A stretch of 52,998 bases of DNA from Nitrospira sp. (lineage in GTDB: Bacteria > Nitrospirota > Nitrospiria > Nitrospirales > Nitrospiraceae): positions 1 to 52,998 of the forward strand of contig JAUYAO010000023.1 in assembly GCA_030692565.1 (NCBI GenBank), written 5' to 3'. The notes below the pieces were generated by a model. That model was not told the origin of the DNA. It was given only the letters and a program-made list of their open reading frames with translations, and did not search any database. The translations under genes were made by a program, and so were the position numbers. Positions 50,451 through 52,998 of the stretch are shown piece after piece. Within the stretch, counting starts at the first letter, position 1. Each line of letters begins with the position of its first letter.

Positions 50451-52790
50451 TTATCCGGCCTCGCGATAGCCGCATTCTTCATTGCGGCACTGCACACTGC
50501 GCCCGGCCTGCTTGCTGACTTTTTCAATCAGGAACGGCGCCTGGCACGTCGGACAGGTCTTGTTGATGGGACGATCCCAGAGCGCATACTCACATTTGGG
50601 GTAGTTGCTGCAGGCGAAGAACGAACGGCCTTTCTTGGTGCGTTTCTGCACAAGATCGCCACCGCAGTCCGGCTGCGGACACTTCACCCCAAGCGCGAGC
50701 GGCTTGGTGGTTTTACATTCGGGATAGGCCGAGCAGGCGATGAACTTGCCGAACCGCCCGGTCTTCACCACCATGGCACTCCCGCACTTGTCGCACTTCT
50801 GATCGGTCGTCAGTTCGATCTTCGGCACGATCTTGATCGTGCCATCTTCGAGCTTCTGAAAATTCTGCGTGTTCTTGCAGGGCGGATCCGCCTTATAGGC
50901 CGGGCACGCCAGGAACTTTCCATTCCGGCCCCACTTGATCTCCATCATCTTTCCGCATTTTTCACAGGGCACATCCGTGGGCGGCTCTACGATATCCTTC
51001 GGCCCTGGAATCGTCTTCGCCCGTTCGAGCTCCTTGGTGAACGGCGTATAGAAATCGCGCACCGCCGTGACCCAGGGCTTCGTTCCCCCTTCCACTTCGT
51101 CAAGCTGCTCCTCAAGATGCGACGTAAAATCCACATTGATCAGCTCGGGGAACCCCTTCATCAAGTAATCGTGAACGGTCTTGCCGGTTTCCGTCGGCAC
51201 CAACCGGCCCTCGGTTTTTTCCACGTACTTGCGGTCTTGAATCGTGGAAATGATGGCCGCATAGGTCGAGGGACGGCCGATGCCTTTTTCTTCCAGTTCC
51301 TTGATCAACAGGGCTTCATTGTACCGGGGAGGCGGCTGAGTGAAGTGCTGCTTCGACGTCAGTCCGATCGCCGATTCTCCATCCTGCTGAACCAACCGCA
51401 GCCGTTCCCCTTCGGACAGAGCCGGCAGCTGGCGATCATTGTCATCGTCCGTCTCCTGATCCGCTTTCGGCTTTTCAGTCGGGAGCTCCTTATCGACACC
51501 CTCCATATAGACGATCGTGTGACCGGGGAACTTCACGACCGTTCCGGTAGAACGGAAGCCATATTTCACCGGCGTCCCCATCGGGGTCGAATCGATCCGG
51601 GTCACATCGAGAATGGCCGGCACCATTTGGGATGCGATGAATCGATTCCAGATCAGCTTATAGAGATTGTATTGATCCTGGTCGAGATACTGGCGAATCG
51701 ATTCCGGATCGCGAGCCGCCGAGGTGGGCCTGACGGCTTCGTGCGCTTCCTGTGCGGCCTTCTGAGTCTTATAGATGTTCGGCGCCGACGGAAGATACTC
51801 CGATCCGAATCGTGCCTGGATGACTTCCCGTGCTTCGGTCATCGCCTCATTGGAAATACGCGGCGAGTCGGTTCTCATATAGGTAATCAAACCCGTAGCC
51901 CCCTCAGCCCCGATCTCCATACCTTCGTAGAGCTGCTGCGCGAGGGTCATGGTTTTCTTGGGCGAGAAATGCAACTTCCTGGAGGCTTCCTGCTGGAGAC
52001 GGCTGGTGATGAACGGCGCCACGGGGTTCCGCTTCTTCTCCCGACGCTCGATGGATTCAACGACAAACGTTTTCCCTTGAATGTGGTCGACGACTCGAGC
52101 CGCTTGCTCGCCGTTCTCGATCGACGCGGCTTCCCCATTGATGCTATGGAGCTTGGCTTCGAATGAGGGCGGATTGGCGCCGGACAACAACGCGACGATC
52201 GACCAGTATTCTTCGGTCCTGAAGGCCTCCCGTTCCGCTTCGCGTTCGCAGATCAACCGCATGGCGACCGACTGCACGCGCCCCATGCTGAGCCCGCGCC
52301 GAACTTTGGTCCACAAGAGCTGACTGCCTTGATACCCGACGATGCGGTCCAGGATGCGGCGGGCCTGCTGGGCGTTGACCAGATTCATGTCGATTTCACC
52401 GGGCGACTCGAGCGCCCGCTTGACCGCCGTCTTGGTGATCTCATTGAACAAGACGCGAAAGATCTTTCCGCCTTGTTTCTTTTTGGACTTGCCGAGCAAC
52501 TCCTGCTCCAAATGCCAGGCAATCGCCTCCCCTTCACGATCAGGATCGGGCGCCAGGAAAATTTTGTCGGCTTCTTCGGCTTTCTTTTTGATATCGGCAA
52601 GAACTTTTGCCTTGCCCTTGATGGTCACATACTGCGGTTCGAAATCGTGTTCGAGGTCAACGCCCAACTTACTCGTCGGGAGATCTTTGATATGGCCGAC
52701 CGAGGCCATCACGGTATACCCGCGGCCCAGATATTTCGTAATCGTTCTCGCCTTGGTCGGCGACTCAACGATGATCAACGATTTCGCCAT
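50451..52790 (-). CDS. topA: DNA topoisomerase I
   Basis: A 779-residue type IA topoisomerase that relaxes negative supercoils. Toprim domain at the N-terminus (IVESPTKARTITKYLG, then APDPDREGEAIAWHL), active tyrosine Y304 in LITYMRTDSPRIS, and four C-terminal zinc-finger-like repeats (CEKCGKMMEIKWGRNGKFLAC, CDKC...FIACSAYPEC, CPQPDCGG...FFACSNYPKC, CPTC...CRNEEC). The start MAKSLIIVESPTK has GGGAG upstream. The transposon end at 52871-52908 lies about 80 bp upstream; a TTGACA at 52865-52860 next to it may be the topA -35 box. Confidence 0.97.
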   Translation of the reverse strand: MAKSLIIVESPTKARTITKYLGRGYTVMASVGHIKDLPTSKLGVDLEHDFEPQYVTIKGKAKVLADIKKKAEEADKIFLAPDPDREGEAIAWHLEQELLGKSKKKQGGKIFRVLFNEITKTAVKRALESPGEIDMNLVNAQQARRILDRIVGYQGSQLLWTKVRRGLSMGRVQSVAMRLICEREAEREAFRTEEYWSIVALLSGANPPSFEAKLHSINGEAASIENGEQAARVVDHIQGKTFVVESIERREKKRNPVAPFITSRLQQEASRKLHFSPKKTMTLAQQLYEGMEIGAEGATGLITYMRTDSPRISNEAMTEAREVIQARFGSEYLPSAPNIYKTQKAAQEAHEAVRPTSAARDPESIRQYLDQDQYNLYKLIWNRFIASQMVPAILDVTRIDSTPMGTPVKYGFRSTGTVVKFPGHTIVYMEGVDKELPTEKPKADQETDDDNDRQLPALSEGERLRLVQQDGESAIGLTSKQHFTQPPPRYNEALLIKELEEKGIGRPSTYAAIISTIQDRKYVEKTEGRLVPTETGKTVHDYLMKGFPELINVDFTSHLEEQLDEVEGGTKPWVTAVRDFYTPFTKELERAKTIPGPKDIVEPPTDVPCEKCGKMMEIKWGRNGKFLACPAYKADPPCKNTQNFQKLEDGTIKIVPKIELTTDQKCDKCGSAMVVKTGRFGKFIACSAYPECKTTKPLALGVKCPQPDCGGDLVQKRTKKGRSFFACSNYPKCEYALWDRPINKTCPTCQAPFLIEKVSKQAGRSVQCRNEECGYREAG

Positions 52791-52870
52791 AACATCTCCC
52801 TATTCAGCTCACACGTCTTCCCATCACGTACCAAACTTTTCAACATCCTGCAACTGGAATGTCAAGCCAC

Positions 52871-52908
52871 AGTAGAAATGTCCTCTTTCTCCCATAGTAG
52901 AAATGTCC
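52871..52908. repeat. Paired 13-bp repeats at a transposon end
   Basis: AGTAGAAATGTCC occurs twice, at 52871-52883 and 52896-52908, 25 bp apart. Tandem terminal repeats of this kind (reading GGACATTTCTACT on the other strand) are found at the ends of some insertion sequences, where they bind the transposase. They lie just beyond the transposase stop codon. Confidence 0.7.
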
Positions 52909-52911
52909 GGT

Positions 52912-52998
52912 TTAGGCGATGCCCGCCGCCGCGCGTGTTGTCCCTTCCGGCAGCAGGCGTTTGCGCCACGGATGAGCCGAGGTCGGCTTGACCGGACG
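52912..52998 (-). CDS. Transposase/integrase C-terminal fragment
   Basis: Open from the right edge of the window, this minus-strand frame gives 28 residues (RPVKPTSAHPWRKRLLPEGT, then a short Ala-rich tail) and a TAA. The KPTxxHPWRKRLLPE tail is of the kind that ends rve-type transposases of ISNCY/IS481-like or IS21-like elements; which one cannot be settled from the tail. With the paired terminal repeats next to it, it marks the end of an insertion sequence next to topA. Confidence 0.6.
   Translation of the reverse strand, partial: RPVKPTSAHPWRKRLLPEGTTRAAAGIA

Noticed and set aside
49995-52166. 723-codon open frame on the plus strand across topA
   Set aside because: It lies antisense to topA, has no recognisable domains, and arises from the GC-rich codon use of the real gene.

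Overview
The window is about 53 kb of GC-rich bacterial chromosome, densely coded, with many translationally coupled genes (ATGA or GTGA overlaps) and few mobile parts. The gene mix suggests a free-living Gram-negative: periplasmic lipoproteins, a TonB system with a 22-strand-type receptor, LspA, UppP, a large c-di-GMP and two-component repertoire, and an archaeal-type Thi4 thiazole synthase. Gene style and small lineage-type hypotheticals make Nitrospira (Nitrospirota) my best guess. This is inference; no rRNA or other marker in the window decides it. Both ends lie inside transposase genes (an IS630-type tail at 1-141 and another transposase tail at 52912-52998), which suggests that the window is bounded by repeats.

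Layout. 0-1.7 kb: transposase tail, a decayed gene with a 12-residue NPANRY-type tandem repeat, a complete HigBA toxin-antitoxin pair and a DUF433 remnant. 1.8-6.5 kb (minus): a two-FtsX-domain ABC permease, an orphan LuxR helix-turn-helix protein on the plus strand, a class 1A PyrD and the matching ABC ATPase. 6.6-10.4 kb (plus): ComF, FmdB, an excisionase-like HTH protein, an orphan MraZ, a RusA-type resolvase and an HD-GYP protein. 10.5-14.7 kb (minus): MacA, MacB ATPase and permease, then a coiled-coil/helix-hairpin-helix lipoprotein. 15-20.5 kb: UppP; NadA, IleS and LspA. 20.6-25.9 kb (plus): TPP riboswitch, ThiC, Thi4, TPR protein, receiver-like protein and YgfZ. 25.9-30.4 kb: small hypotheticals, PhoD phosphatase, ParE-type toxin-antitoxin modules (one intact, one broken) and a SnoaL-like protein. 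30.4-33.8 kb (minus): histidine kinase, NarL-type regulator, small protein and single-domain receiver. 33.9-38.4 kb: EamA transporter, O-methyltransferase, M32 carboxypeptidase, a receiver with Glu in place of its phospho-Asp, and a Panacea-like protein.

38.5-50.2 kb is an iron region: Fur, a ferric-ion ABC transporter (FbpABC type), ExbB-ExbD-TonB, a PepSY protein, an unknown periplasmic protein, a FecA-like receptor, a Com-like zinc ribbon, an HD-GYP protein and two divergent bacterioferritins. The transporter and the ExbB operon each carry the same 17-bp palindrome at their promoter (TTGAGA-N5-TATCAA core), a plausible Fur operator. TopA follows at 50.4-52.8 kb.

The most interesting signals are: a shared near-perfect palindrome (ATCAGGAATTTCCTGAT) upstream of the histidine kinase operon and again between its regulator and the following small gene; two 121-bp palindromic elements that abut the start codons of thi4 and the TPR gene; a bacterioferritin pair whose missing residues are partly complementary; and the two uncharacterised secreted proteins inside the tonB operon.
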